Shown here piece by piece: positions 39,608 through 47,697 of a DNA stretch of 64,000 bases. The stretch spans positions 1 through 64,000 of the forward strand of contig NZ_FOCI01000011.1 in assembly GCF_900110065.1 (NCBI RefSeq), read 5' to 3'. Below the pieces are notes generated by a model. It was not told the origin of the DNA, did not search any database, and saw only the letters and a program-made list of their open reading frames with translations. The translations under genes were made by a program, and so were the position numbers. The DNA is from Loktanella fryxellensis. Lineage in GTDB: Bacteria; Pseudomonadota; Alphaproteobacteria; Rhodobacterales; Rhodobacteraceae. Position 1 is the stretch's first letter. Each line of letters opens with the position of its first letter.

Positions 39608-40354
39608 ATGAGATTCCGTCCCATCGCCGCCGCCGTGATGCTGTCCGCCACGGCGCTGCCCGCACTGGCACAGACACCGCCCCCTCCACCCGCACCGACA
39701 CCGGTCCCGGCGTCCGCGCCGGTCCGTGACGCGACCCTGACGGTCGTCGGCACCGGCGAGGTCCGCGTGGCCCCCGACATGGCGACCATCGCCATCGGCG
39801 TCGCCCGTCAGGCCGACACGGCCGCCGACGCGGTGCGCAGCATGAGCGCCGACATGGACGCCGTGCTGACAGCCCTCGCCACCGCCGGCATCGCGACGGA
39901 CGACATCCAGACCAGCAGCCTGCGGGTCGAGCCGCAGATGCGCTACAACGAGCCCACGCAAAGCTCCAACGTCACCGGCTACCTCGCCGTCACCGACGTC
40001 ATGGTGCGGGTCATGGACCTGACCGCGCTGGGCCAGTCGCTGGATGCGGTGGTGCAGGACGGGGCGAACCAGATGAACGGCATCACCTTCGATCTGGCCG
40101 ACCGCAAGCCCGCGCTGGACGAGGCCCGCCGCGCCGCCGTCGCGGACGCGGCGGGCAAGGCCACGCTGTTCGCCGAGGCGGCCGGCCTAAGCCTGGGTCC
40201 GGTGCAGAGCCTGACCGAGGGTGCAGCATCCGGCGGGATGCCGCAGCCGATGATGCGCATGGCGATGGACAGCGCCGAGGCGGTGCCCGTCGCCGCAGGC
40301 CAGATCACGATCGCAGCCGACGTGACCATGATCTACGGCACCAGCGCCGACTGA
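39608..40354 (+). CDS. SIMPL domain-containing periplasmic protein
   Basis: A 248-residue exported protein. The signal peptide MRFRPIAAAVMLSATALPAL is cleaved after ALA; a short Pro-rich spacer (TPPPPPAPTPVP) precedes the SIMPL/DUF541 domain with LTVVGTGEVRVAPDMATIAI then IQTSSLRVEPQMRY. SIMPL proteins (BP26, YggE) form periplasmic oligomers and are linked to oxidative stress tolerance. It diverges from the PilM/PilP-like gene. A GC-rich hairpin follows the stop. Confidence 0.9.
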   Translation: MRFRPIAAAVMLSATALPALAQTPPPPPAPTPVPASAPVRDATLTVVGTGEVRVAPDMATIAIGVARQADTAADAVRSMSADMDAVLTALATAGIATDDIQTSSLRVEPQMRYNEPTQSSNVTGYLAVTDVMVRVMDLTALGQSLDAVVQDGANQMNGITFDLADRKPALDEARRAAVADAAGKATLFAEAAGLSLGPVQSLTEGAASGGMPQPMMRMAMDSAEAVPVAAGQITIAADVTMIYGTSAD

Positions 40355-40362
40355 CCCTGTGG

Positions 40363-40390
40363 GCGGGGCAGGCGGCGACGCCTGCCCCGC
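40363..40390 (+). terminator. Hairpin after the SIMPL gene
   Basis: An 11-bp perfect stem GCGGGGCAGGC / GCCTGCCCCGC with a six-base loop begins nine bases after the stop. There is no T-run, so termination may be partial. Confidence 0.55.
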
Positions 40391-40505
40391 ATGCACCTGT
40401 TCCTCCGGCGACGGCCGCAGTCCGCGATCATCGCACGGCACTGGGCAACCGCCCGCACAGCCGCTAGGGAAAGCCGACATCATCCTGTCGCAAAGGACCG
40501 CCACC

Positions 40506-40919
40506 ATGCCGCACCCGTTCCACCTTGCCTTCCACGTTACCGATCTGGATCAGGCGCGCGAATTCTATACCGGTGCGCTTGGCGCTACAGAGGGCCGGTC
40601 CACCGACACCTGGGTCGATTTCGACTTCTTCGGCCACCAGCTGTCGTGCCACCTCGGCACACCCTTCGCCAGTGCCGACACGGGCCGCGTCGGCGATCAC
40701 ATGGTGCCGATGCCGCATTTCGGCGTGGTCCTGCCGCTGACCGACTGGACCCTGCTGGCGGGCCGGCTGGAAGAGCGGCAGACCGATTTCATCCTCGCCC
40801 CTTCGGTCCGGTTCAAGGGCGAACCGGGCGAACAATGGACGATGTTCCTGCGCGATCCGTCCGGAAATCCCATCGAGATCAAGGGCTTCGCCGACGACGA
40901 CCAGCTGTTCGCCAGCTGA
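40506..40919 (+). CDS. VOC (glyoxalase/bleomycin-resistance fold) protein
   Basis: A 137-residue vicinal-oxygen-chelate protein starting MPHPFHLAFHVTDLDQAREF. The metal-ligand positions are visible as the His in HLAFHVTDL, the mid-protein MPHFGVVL histidine and the glutamate in DPSGNPIEIKGF. Two beta-alpha-beta-beta-beta units fit the length. The family covers glyoxalases, dioxygenases and resistance proteins; the substrate is unknown. The ATG at 40506 is favoured because the domain starts there. Confidence 0.87.
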   Translation: MPHPFHLAFHVTDLDQAREFYTGALGATEGRSTDTWVDFDFFGHQLSCHLGTPFASADTGRVGDHMVPMPHFGVVLPLTDWTLLAGRLEERQTDFILAPSVRFKGEPGEQWTMFLRDPSGNPIEIKGFADDDQLFAS

Positions 40920-41025
40920 CGCGCGCGCGCCAGCAGGCCATCGTCCTGTCATTCTTCTGGTCCCAAATATCCCGGGGTCCGGGGCTGGCCCCGGTCAACG
41001 CCGCTACTCGCCATCTGGCTGCGCC

Positions 41026-42021
41026 TTACCGGACCCAGTATCCCGCCGCCTTGATCTGGTTCCGGATCTGCGCCTCGCGGCGGGGCAGGGCGTCGCGGTC
41101 GAACATCGCCCGCACCTTCTGGCCGCGACCCTGATAGATCATCCGCTTGAAGGCCTCGTGACCCTTGAGGTGCTTCTTGATCCGGTTGGGGGCGGTCACC
41201 GCCTCCATCACCTGCACGGCGCGGTCGCTTTCGCGGGCATAGAACAGCGGCAGCACGCGGTAGTGGCAGGTCACGTCACCGTCCAGACCCGACAGGTCCG
41301 GCCCCGGTCGCCCGCCGCCGAAGCTGTGGATCACCAGCGGCAGCACCACCTGGTCCAGCCACGGGTCGAGCGGCTGGATCACCAGTTCCGGCGGGGCATC
41401 GTCGCGCACCGCGACCGCCCAGTCCAGAAAGCGGCGGTGGAACGCCACGGGATCCGCGCCAAAGAACCAGCCCGCATTGAAATAGAGATAGCGTTCCCAA
41501 TGGTCCTCGGGCTGCGACAGATCGAGGCTCGACGCGAAATCCAGCCCGAACTTGTCATAAAGCGACTTCCACACCGCCGTGTGACCCGGCCAGTACAATT
41601 CTTCGACCGGCCATGTGCCCTCGCGCCGCATGGACGCGGCCGGGCGGTTGAAATCGAACGGCATCGCCGCCAGATCGCCGGTCACCAGCGTATCCGTGTC
41701 GAAGAACACGAAGGGCTCGTCCGCAGGCAGCGTCACCAGCCCCTCGATCTTGTTGCCATAGGGATAGCTGCTGCCAAAGGCGTGGCTCTCGAACCCCACG
41801 ACTTCGGCGCCCAATTCGGTCAGGGCCGCGCGAAAGGTGTCGTCCATCCGTGGATCGTCGTCCCAGCGCGGGCCGGGTTGCGGTTCGGCGACGATGAGGC
41901 GCCCTGCGAAACCCGGAGACATCTCGCGCAGGGACGCCGCGAACAGCAGCGCCTCGTGCTGCAACCGCCCCCCCTGTCCCACGATCATGATGTTGAAGCG
42001 GTCTGCGGCCGTCGCTGTCAT
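41026..42021 (-). CDS. Nucleotide-diphospho-sugar transferase-like (GT-A fold) protein
   Basis: A 331-residue soluble protein. FVFFDTDTLVTGDL contains the DxD-type metal-binding motif of GT-A/GT8-like glycosyltransferases, and PYGNKIEGL precedes it as in that fold. YLYFNAGWFFGADP and QPLDPWLDQVVLPL resemble acceptor-side segments. No membrane segment is evident. The ATG at 42021 (MTATAADRFNIMIVGQGG) has GAGAG before it; a start eleven codons upstream is possible. It is next to otsAB, but a role in trehalose or glycan synthesis is only a guess. Confidence in the fold is moderate. Confidence 0.65.
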   Translation of the reverse strand: MTATAADRFNIMIVGQGGRLQHEALLFAASLREMSPGFAGRLIVAEPQPGPRWDDDPRMDDTFRAALTELGAEVVGFESHAFGSSYPYGNKIEGLVTLPADEPFVFFDTDTLVTGDLAAMPFDFNRPAASMRREGTWPVEELYWPGHTAVWKSLYDKFGLDFASSLDLSQPEDHWERYLYFNAGWFFGADPVAFHRRFLDWAVAVRDDAPPELVIQPLDPWLDQVVLPLVIHSFGGGRPGPDLSGLDGDVTCHYRVLPLFYARESDRAVQVMEAVTAPNRIKKHLKGHEAFKRMIYQGRGQKVRAMFDRDALPRREAQIRNQIKAAGYWVR

Positions 42022-42129
42022 CGTCACTCTCTCGCCGCCTGCATGGCGCGCCATGTCCCAGCATAGGGTCGCCGCCGGACCCTGACCAGCCGTCGTGCTG
42101 CTCTCACGCTGCCGAAGGGCCCGTCCCCG

Positions 42130-43497
42130 TCACGCCTTTGCATCCGCCAGACGGGTCATGCGGCGCAGATAGCTGTCGGTCCAGTGCGCCACGTCCTCTT
42201 GCATCACACCCGACAGCAACTCTGCATGGCGCGCCTGCCGCTCGGGCCGGGGCATGACCAGCGCGTCCGCCAGTGCCGTGGCCATCTCCTCGATGTCATA
42301 TGGATTGACGAGCAGCGCCTGCGACATCTGTTCGGCGGCCCCGGCAAAGCGCGACAGGATCAGCACGCCGGGATCGTCCGGGTCCTGAGCGGCCACGAAC
42401 TCCTTGGCGACCAGGTTCATCCCGTCGCAGAACGGCGTCACGAATCCCACGTCCGCCGCGCGATAGAGCGCGGCCAGCGTGGCGCGCGGGATGCCGCGAT
42501 GGATGTAGCGGATCGGAGTCCAGTCCAGATCCGAATGCAGCCCGTTCACCTGTCCCGTGATGCGTTCCAGATCGTCGCGAATCTGGGCATAGGCCGCGAC
42601 CTCTTCGCGCGTGGGCGGTGCGATCTGCAGCATCGACGCGCGGACGCTGTCGTCCGCCCGCGCCTGCAGGAACGTGCCGAAGGCGCGCAGGCGGTTGTCC
42701 AGCCCCTTGGAATAATCCAGCCGGTCGACGCCGATCACGAGCCGCTCGGCAGGGGCGAGGTTCAGCAGCGCCCGGCCATCGCCGTGACCCGCGTCCGCCG
42801 CAAAGGACCGTGCGTCGATCCCGATGGGAAAGCTGCGCACCTCGAACCTGCGTCCGCCATAGTGCAGTGCGCCGTCGCGCAGGTGTTCAGCCCCGGCCAG
42901 ATTGCGCACCATCTCGAGCGCTGCCGCCACATCGCGGCCGGTCTGCAGGCCCACCAGATCATAGGCCGCGATCCAGCCCGGAAAGGCGTCGTGTTCGGGC
43001 AGGGCCAACAGGTCGTGGACGGCGGGAAACGGGATGTGGTGGAAATAGCCGATCGTGGCCGTCACACCGGCCTCGCGAAGGCAGGCGGCCAGCGGCAGGA
43101 AATGGTAATCGTGGATCCAGACAAGGTCGTTGGGGCGCAGTTCCGCCGCCATCATCTGCGCCAGCCTGCGGTTGACCCCAAGATAGGCGTCGAAGTCACC
43201 GGCCTGCAACGCCATCAGGTCCGCCCGCCGGTGGCACAGCGGCCACAGGACCGAATTGGCGTAGCCCAGATAATAGCGGTCGTATTCGTCCTGCGTCAGA
43301 TCGAACGTGCGGATCGCATAGCCGTCGCCCGGCACGTCGTCGAAGGTGTCGCGCGGCGCATCTGCGATCTGGCCGGACGTACCATACCACACCCCGCCGC
43401 GTGCCCGCAGGCAGTCGTGCAGGGCCACGACCAGCCCGCCCGACGGCGGACCATCCGACGGCACCCGGTTCGACACGATGACGGTGCGCCCGGTCAC
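42130..43497 (-). CDS. otsA: Trehalose-6-phosphate synthase
   Basis: A 455-residue GT20 enzyme that joins UDP-glucose and glucose-6-phosphate. The motifs IVSNRVPSD, WIHDYHFLPLAACLRE, YFHHIPFP, GVDRLDYSKGLDNRL and PFCDGMNLVAKEFVAAQ are the donor- and acceptor-binding signatures. The start is a GTG at 43497 whose first bases overlap the otsB stop (GTGA), so synthase translation is coupled to the phosphatase. The otsB-otsA pair makes trehalose, a compatible solute for osmotic stress that suits a marine lifestyle. Confidence 0.96.
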   Translation of the reverse strand: MTGRTVIVSNRVPSDGPPSGGLVVALHDCLRARGGVWYGTSGQIADAPRDTFDDVPGDGYAIRTFDLTQDEYDRYYLGYANSVLWPLCHRRADLMALQAGDFDAYLGVNRRLAQMMAAELRPNDLVWIHDYHFLPLAACLREAGVTATIGYFHHIPFPAVHDLLALPEHDAFPGWIAAYDLVGLQTGRDVAAALEMVRNLAGAEHLRDGALHYGGRRFEVRSFPIGIDARSFAADAGHGDGRALLNLAPAERLVIGVDRLDYSKGLDNRLRAFGTFLQARADDSVRASMLQIAPPTREEVAAYAQIRDDLERITGQVNGLHSDLDWTPIRYIHRGIPRATLAALYRAADVGFVTPFCDGMNLVAKEFVAAQDPDDPGVLILSRFAGAAEQMSQALLVNPYDIEEMATALADALVMPRPERQARHAELLSGVMQEDVAHWTDSYLRRMTRLADAKA

Positions 43498-44231
43498 GTC
43501 CTGTCCGCCCACAACGTCAGCAGGTCCAGAACCGCGCCGGGGTCGTCCAGCCGCCACCGGGCGACACTTTCGCCCGGACCGACGCGCACGCCGGCCCCGC
43601 CCAGTGCCATGGCGCGGACCATCGCCGCCTCGTCGGTCAGGTCGTCGCCGATCATCAGCGGGACCAGACCGGGGGACTGCCCGGCCATCGCCCGCGCCAC
43701 GGCGTCCGCCTTGCCCACGTCGTCGGGCCGGATCTCGTACGCCAGCTTGGACGGATGCAGTTCCATCCCCGGCGCATCGGCCACAATCATCTGTGCGATG
43801 GCACGCGCATGGGGTTCTGCTGCGGGCACCGCGCGGTAGTGGATCACGACGCCGGTGCGCTTCGTCTCGATGGTCAGGCCGGGCAGGGAACCGGCGGCGG
43901 CCTGCGCCTGCGCCTGTGCGGCACGCACCACGCTGCCCTCCGCCATCGGGTGCGCGGTGTAGGTGCCGCCCATCCGCCATTCCGCACCATGCGCCCCGTG
44001 GATGTCACCGGGATAGCCCGGGATGAACCCGTCCAGCACCGCAACCTCGCGCCCCGATATCAGGGCCAGTCGGCCGTCCAGCCGCGCATGCAGGCGGGTC
44101 AGTAGCGACGGCAGTCCGGCAGGGACGGCGATGCCGTCCGGCGTGGGCGCAAGATCCACCAGCGTGCCGTCGAAGTCGAGGAACAGGCACAACGTGTCGA
44201 GGTCAATGTCGGTCAGTGTCCCGTCGGTCAT
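43494..44231 (-). CDS. otsB: Trehalose-6-phosphate phosphatase
   Basis: A 245-residue HAD-superfamily phosphatase. The nucleophile motif is LFLDFDGTLVDLAP, motif II/III residues lie in ALISGREVAVLDG, and the C-terminal acidic pair is in MIGDDLTDEAAM. It removes phosphate from trehalose-6-phosphate made by OtsA, whose gene it overlaps by four bases. The ATG at 44231 gives a typical N-terminus (MTDGTLTDIDLDTLCLFLDF); an in-frame ATG at 44291 would add 20 residues that look non-conserved. Confidence 0.95.
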   Translation of the reverse strand: MTDGTLTDIDLDTLCLFLDFDGTLVDLAPTPDGIAVPAGLPSLLTRLHARLDGRLALISGREVAVLDGFIPGYPGDIHGAHGAEWRMGGTYTAHPMAEGSVVRAAQAQAQAAAGSLPGLTIETKRTGVVIHYRAVPAAEPHARAIAQMIVADAPGMELHPSKLAYEIRPDDVGKADAVARAMAGQSPGLVPLMIGDDLTDEAAMVRAMALGGAGVRVGPGESVARWRLDDPGAVLDLLTLWADRT

Positions 44232-44425
44232 GGGCGCCTGTCCGAGGGTTGGGCTTGATGTCTGCCGCAGGGCCGTTGCGGCATGGGGCACCTGTCGTCA
44301 GGTCTTGGCATGGGCCGTTCCTCCGGTCGTGTGTCCTGATCATGTCATGCGACCAACGTATCGGGACAGGCCGGTGTTCCCACGTTTTCGGATTGCTGGC
44401 CATGGCGCCGCCCTGCACCGCCGGG

Positions 44426-45337
44426 TCAGCCGCGGAACGACCGCAGCACCAGCAGCAGGGCGTCCCACAGGTCGAACACCCGCACCGCGAGGTGCTCATG
44501 GGTTGCGAAGGGGCGGTCGGTGGCGCCTTCGGTCGCGGCGTCGCAGGTGGCGAGCAGACGCAGCAGACGGCGGCGATGCAGGCCCGTCCACACCTGCACC
44601 GGGTCCGCCAGCACCCCGGCAAAGGCCGCGACCAGCGAAGCGGCGGCGATCAGCGCCACCAGCAACGCCAGCGTCAGCCACAGCGGCGTGCCCACCGGAA
44701 ACGCCCCATACCAGACGCCGCCCAGCGTATCGCCCAAGGGAAAGGCCGCGATGGCCGCGACCTTGCTCATCGCGCCTGCCAGCCGTGGCGCGATCGAGAT
44801 GGCACCCGGCGTCACCGCATGAAACGCGATGGCACCCAGGATCAGCGTCAGAAGGGCGGTCGTTATTTCCGACAAGGCGGCGCGCGTGCCGGAATAGTCG
44901 GCGACGGCTGTCACGATGCGGTCGGCCATGCCCCGCGCGCCCGCCACGTCGCCGCACCTGCGCACCGCGTCCCGCAACGCGGGTGCCGCCAGCACCGCCT
45001 GCGCCAGAGCCGCCCGGTCGGATGCGGCTGTGCGGGCGTCGAGCGGCACGTCCAGCAGATCGGCCAGCACCAGCGCCTCGACCCGGGCGGCGACGGCGGT
45101 GCGCAGCAGCAGGCGGGGACGGCGCAGCATCGCCGCCGCGCGTGGCAGACGCAGGCGGGTCAGCACCCAAGCCAGGGCCCGCAGCACCAGCGCAACGGGC
45201 GCCAGCAGCACGTTGACGGGCGCGCGCAGGATGTCCCAGCCCAGCGCCTGCCGGTGCAGGCGCAGGGTGCCGGGCCACAGGAAATGGCGCCGGGCAAAGG
45301 CATCGACGCGGGCCGTGCGGGAGGCCGGGTGCGTCAC
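44426..45337 (-). CDS. Integral membrane protein (resembles the DUF6635 type)
   Basis: A 303-residue protein starting from a GTG at 45337 as VTHPASRTARVDAFARRHFL. It has hydrophobic segments at LRAPVNVLLAPVALVLRALA, at TTALLTLILGAIAFHAV and at PLWLTLALLVALIAAASLVA, with basic helical stretches between. The N-terminus WPGTLRLHRQALGWDILRAP resembles a family I recall as DUF6635 in Rhodobacteraceae; that name is from memory. The GTG overlaps the stop of the upstream small gene (GTGA), so the two are coupled. Function unknown. Confidence 0.75.
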   Translation of the reverse strand: MTHPASRTARVDAFARRHFLWPGTLRLHRQALGWDILRAPVNVLLAPVALVLRALAWVLTRLRLPRAAAMLRRPRLLLRTAVAARVEALVLADLLDVPLDARTAASDRAALAQAVLAAPALRDAVRRCGDVAGARGMADRIVTAVADYSGTRAALSEITTALLTLILGAIAFHAVTPGAISIAPRLAGAMSKVAAIAAFPLGDTLGGVWYGAFPVGTPLWLTLALLVALIAAASLVAAFAGVLADPVQVWTGLHRRRLLRLLATCDAATEGATDRPFATHEHLAVRVFDLWDALLLVLRSFRG

Positions 45338-45633
45338 AGCACGCTCAACACGGCCATCAGCGCGATGACGGTGCCCCGCGCCAGATCCGCGTGCAGGGGC
45401 AACCCGTCGTGGCGCGCGGCGGACCGCCAGACGCCGATGACGGCCACGATGTTGTAAGGGACCGAACAGCCATACCCCAGCGCCAGCGCCAGCCACGGCT
45501 GGTCGCGGCTGACCAGCCACAGAAAGAGCAGTGTGGTGGTGACGTTGACGGTCAGTCCGCCGCGCACCGCCCAGCCCCAGAAGGCGTCGCGCAGGGGCAG
45601 ATCGCCCAGCCAGAGGGATCGCAGCTTGTCCAT
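45334..45633 (-). CDS. Small three-helix membrane protein
   Basis: A 99-residue protein starting MDKLRSLWLGDLPLRDAFWG. Three hydrophobic segments are seen (LTVNVTTTLLFLWLV, PWLALALGYGCSVPYNIVAV, GTVIALMAVLSVL). It is translationally coupled to the DUF6635-like gene downstream, which suggests a shared membrane function. I do not recognise the family. It diverges from the ModE-like gene. Confidence 0.75.
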   Translation of the reverse strand: MDKLRSLWLGDLPLRDAFWGWAVRGGLTVNVTTTLLFLWLVSRDQPWLALALGYGCSVPYNIVAVIGVWRSAARHDGLPLHADLARGTVIALMAVLSVL

Positions 45634-45736
45634 GTCGACGGGTCTAGAACCTTGGCCGGGTCCGCACCAGTGGCTGCCTGCGGCCGCTGGTGCAAGGGAC
45701 TTGCCAGATCCGTCACCGCTCTGGCATCACCGGGTC

Positions 45737-46123
45737 ATGCCCGATGACGCCGCGCCCGACGACACCCGCCAGCCCCGCCTGCGCATCCGCATCGCCCTGG
45801 GGGCGGCGGGGGCGATGGGGCCGGGCAAGGCGGAATTGCTGGACCGCATCGCCGCGACAGGGTCCATCGCGGCGGCGGGGCGCGGGATGGGCATGAGCTA
45901 CAAGCGCGCGTGGGAACTGATCGGCACGCTGAACGCGATGTTCAGCGCCCCCGTCGTCACCAGCACGCGCGGCGGGCCGGGCGGTGGTGGCGCGGTGCTG
46001 ACCGACACAGGGCGTGCGGTGCTGGATCACTACCGCGCGGTCGAAGCGGCTGCGGCGCAGGCCGGTGCGGCGGAACTGGCGGCCTTCTCCGCGCTGCTGG
46101 CGGATATTCCCGATGGGAAATAA
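45737..46123 (+). CDS. ModE-like winged-helix regulator without molybdate-binding domain
   Basis: A 128-residue DNA-binding protein. GPGKAELLDRIAATGSIAAA, then MSYKRAWELIGTLNAMFSAP and VLTDTGRAVLDHYR, form the LysR/ModE-type winged helix-turn-helix. It ends soon after, so the Mop/TOBE molybdate-binding domains of full-length ModE are missing. Such short forms occur beside mod genes in alphaproteobacteria and may sense molybdate through a partner or not at all. It lies 63 bases before modA, with a perfect palindrome in between that is a good operator candidate. Confidence 0.85.
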   Translation: MPDDAAPDDTRQPRLRIRIALGAAGAMGPGKAELLDRIAATGSIAAAGRGMGMSYKRAWELIGTLNAMFSAPVVTSTRGGPGGGGAVLTDTGRAVLDHYRAVEAAAAQAGAAELAAFSALLADIPDGK

Positions 46124-46150
46124 CGCTTGCGCGACGCCCTGTGGCCGGTC

Positions 46151-46172
46151 GATATGTTTCGTGAAACATATC
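46151..46172. promoter_or_regulatory. Perfect 22-bp palindrome before modA (candidate ModE operator)
   Basis: GATATGTTTC-GT-GAAACATATC is a perfect inverted repeat with 10-bp arms. It ends one base before the modA ribosome binding site region (AACGGAGG) and 14 bases before the ATG. Its spacing and AT-rich arms resemble Mo-boxes bound by ModE-family proteins in Rhodobacter. As RNA it would fold into a hairpin next to the ribosome binding site, an alternative mode of control. Confidence 0.65.
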
Positions 46173-46186
46173 AACGGAGGCCGCCG

Positions 46187-46951
46187 ATGAACCGCACCGC
46201 ACCGCTGATCTCCGCCTGGGTGGTCGGGCTGGCGCTGACCCCCACGCCCAGTCGCGCCGAAGAGGTGGTGGTGTTCGCCGCGGCCTCGCTCAAGACCGCG
46301 CTGGATGCGGTCGCTGCGGAGTTCGAGGCGACGACGGGTCACACCGTGACCGTCAGCTATGCCGGATCGAACCAGCTTGCCATGCAGATCATCGCCGGTG
46401 CGCCTGCCGACATCTTTCTGTCGGCGGCGGTCAACTGGATGGACGAGGTCGAGGGCGCGGGCCTGACAGCACCCGGCACGCGGGCCGACCTCTTCGGCAA
46501 CACGCTGGTGCTGGTGGGCGGGCCCGATGCCGGCCCCGTCGATCTTGTGCCCGGCGTCGATCTGGCGGGGCTCTTGGGCGACGGCAAGCTGGCGATGGCG
46601 TTGGTGGACAGCGTGCCCGCCGGGCAATACGGCAAGGCGGCGCTGGACACCCTCGGCGCGTGGGAGGCGGTCGCGCCGGAGGTGGCACAAGCCGACAACG
46701 TGCGCGCGGCCCTCGCCTTTGTCGCGTTGGGCGAGGCACCTTACGGCATCGTCTATGGCAGCGACGCGGTGGCCGAACCCGGCGTGCAAGTCGTCGGCAC
46801 GTTTCCCGCAGACAACCATCCGCCCATCGTCTACCCCGGCGCACTGCTGACCGGCGCCGCCGACGCTGCCGACAGCGCCTTTCTTGCTGCCCTGACCGAA
46901 AATGCGGCCGACGCGGTGTTCGCGGCGCAGGGATTCGTGGTCCTGCCATGA
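46187..46951 (+). CDS. modA: Molybdate ABC transporter substrate-binding protein
   Basis: A 254-residue periplasmic protein. A signal peptide (MNRTAPLISAWVVGLALTPT, cleaved near SRA-EE) leads into VVVFAAASLKTALDAVAAEF, the conserved ModA start. YAGSNQLAMQIIAGAPADIF supplies oxyanion-binding serines, and VDSVPAGQYGKAAL is the second half of the site. It captures molybdate (or tungstate) for ModBC. The ATG at 46187 follows CGGAGG. Its stop codon falls inside a 17-bp tandem repeat that runs to the modB start. Confidence 0.95.
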   Translation: MNRTAPLISAWVVGLALTPTPSRAEEVVVFAAASLKTALDAVAAEFEATTGHTVTVSYAGSNQLAMQIIAGAPADIFLSAAVNWMDEVEGAGLTAPGTRADLFGNTLVLVGGPDAGPVDLVPGVDLAGLLGDGKLAMALVDSVPAGQYGKAALDTLGAWEAVAPEVAQADNVRAALAFVALGEAPYGIVYGSDAVAEPGVQVVGTFPADNHPPIVYPGALLTGAADAADSAFLAALTENAADAVFAAQGFVVLP

Positions 46952-46997
46952 CGGCCAGCTTTCCATGACGGACCGCTTTCCATGACGGCCCGCTTTC
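46947..46997 (+). repeat. Three 17-bp tandem repeats at the modA-modB junction
   Basis: The units are CATGACGGCCAGCTTTC (46947-46963), CATGACGGACCGCTTTC (46964-46980) and CATGACGGCCCGCTTTC (46981-46997). A partial fourth, CATGA, is the modB start. The first unit contains the modA stop. Each unit carries an ATG, in successive reading frames because 17 is not a multiple of three. Confidence 0.9.
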
Positions 46998-46998
46998 C

Positions 46999-47697
46999 AT
47001 GATTGACTGGCTGCCCCCCGACGCGTGGCAGGCCGTCGCCCTGTCGGTGCAGGTGTCGGTCTGGGCCGTACTGTGCAGCCTGCCGCTGGGCATCCTTGTG
47101 GCCTATGCGCTGGCCCGGTGGGAGTTTCCGGGCAAGCAGGTGCTGAACGGCCTCGTCCTTTTGCCGCTGATCCTGCCGCCGGTCGTCACCGGCTATCTGC
47201 TGCTGACGACCTTCGGCCGTCAGGGGGCCGTGGGCCGCATGCTGGAGGAGTGGTTCGGCATCGTCGTGGCCTTTCGCTGGACGGGCGCCGCACTGGCCGC
47301 CGCCGTGATGGCGTTCCCGCTGATGGTGCGCGCCATCCGGCTGGCGATCGAGGCGGTGGACCCCCGGATCGAGCAGGCGGCGGCGACGCTGGGGGCATCA
47401 CCCGCATGGGTCTTTGCCACCGTCACGCTGCCGCTGATCCTGCCGGGCGTGATCGCCGGCTTGATCCTCGCCTTTGCCAAGGCGATGGGCGAATTCGGCG
47501 CGACGATCACCTTCGTGTCGAACATCCCCGGCCAGACGCAGACCCTGCCGTCGGCGATCTACAGCGTCCTTCAGGTGCCCGGCGGCGATGCGCAGGCGGC
47601 ACGGCTGGTCGTCGTCGCCATCGTGATCGCGATGGCGGCGCTGCTGCTGTCCGAATGGGTCAGCCGCGCCGTCGCCCGCCGGATCGCGGGGGCCTGA
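46999..47697 (+). CDS. modB: Molybdate ABC transporter permease
   Basis: A 232-residue inner-membrane permease with about five transmembrane helices. The EAA loop is IEQAAATLGASPAWVFATVT, and GLILAFAKAMGEFGATITFV then NIPGQTQTLPSAIY are strongly conserved in ModB. The start ATG is the last copy of the tandem CATGA repeat; there is no classical ribosome binding site, so translation may depend on reinitiation from modA across the repeats. The stop overlaps the modC start by one base. Confidence 0.96.
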   Translation: MIDWLPPDAWQAVALSVQVSVWAVLCSLPLGILVAYALARWEFPGKQVLNGLVLLPLILPPVVTGYLLLTTFGRQGAVGRMLEEWFGIVVAFRWTGAALAAAVMAFPLMVRAIRLAIEAVDPRIEQAAATLGASPAWVFATVTLPLILPGVIAGLILAFAKAMGEFGATITFVSNIPGQTQTLPSAIYSVLQVPGGDAQAARLVVVAIVIAMAALLLSEWVSRAVARRIAGA

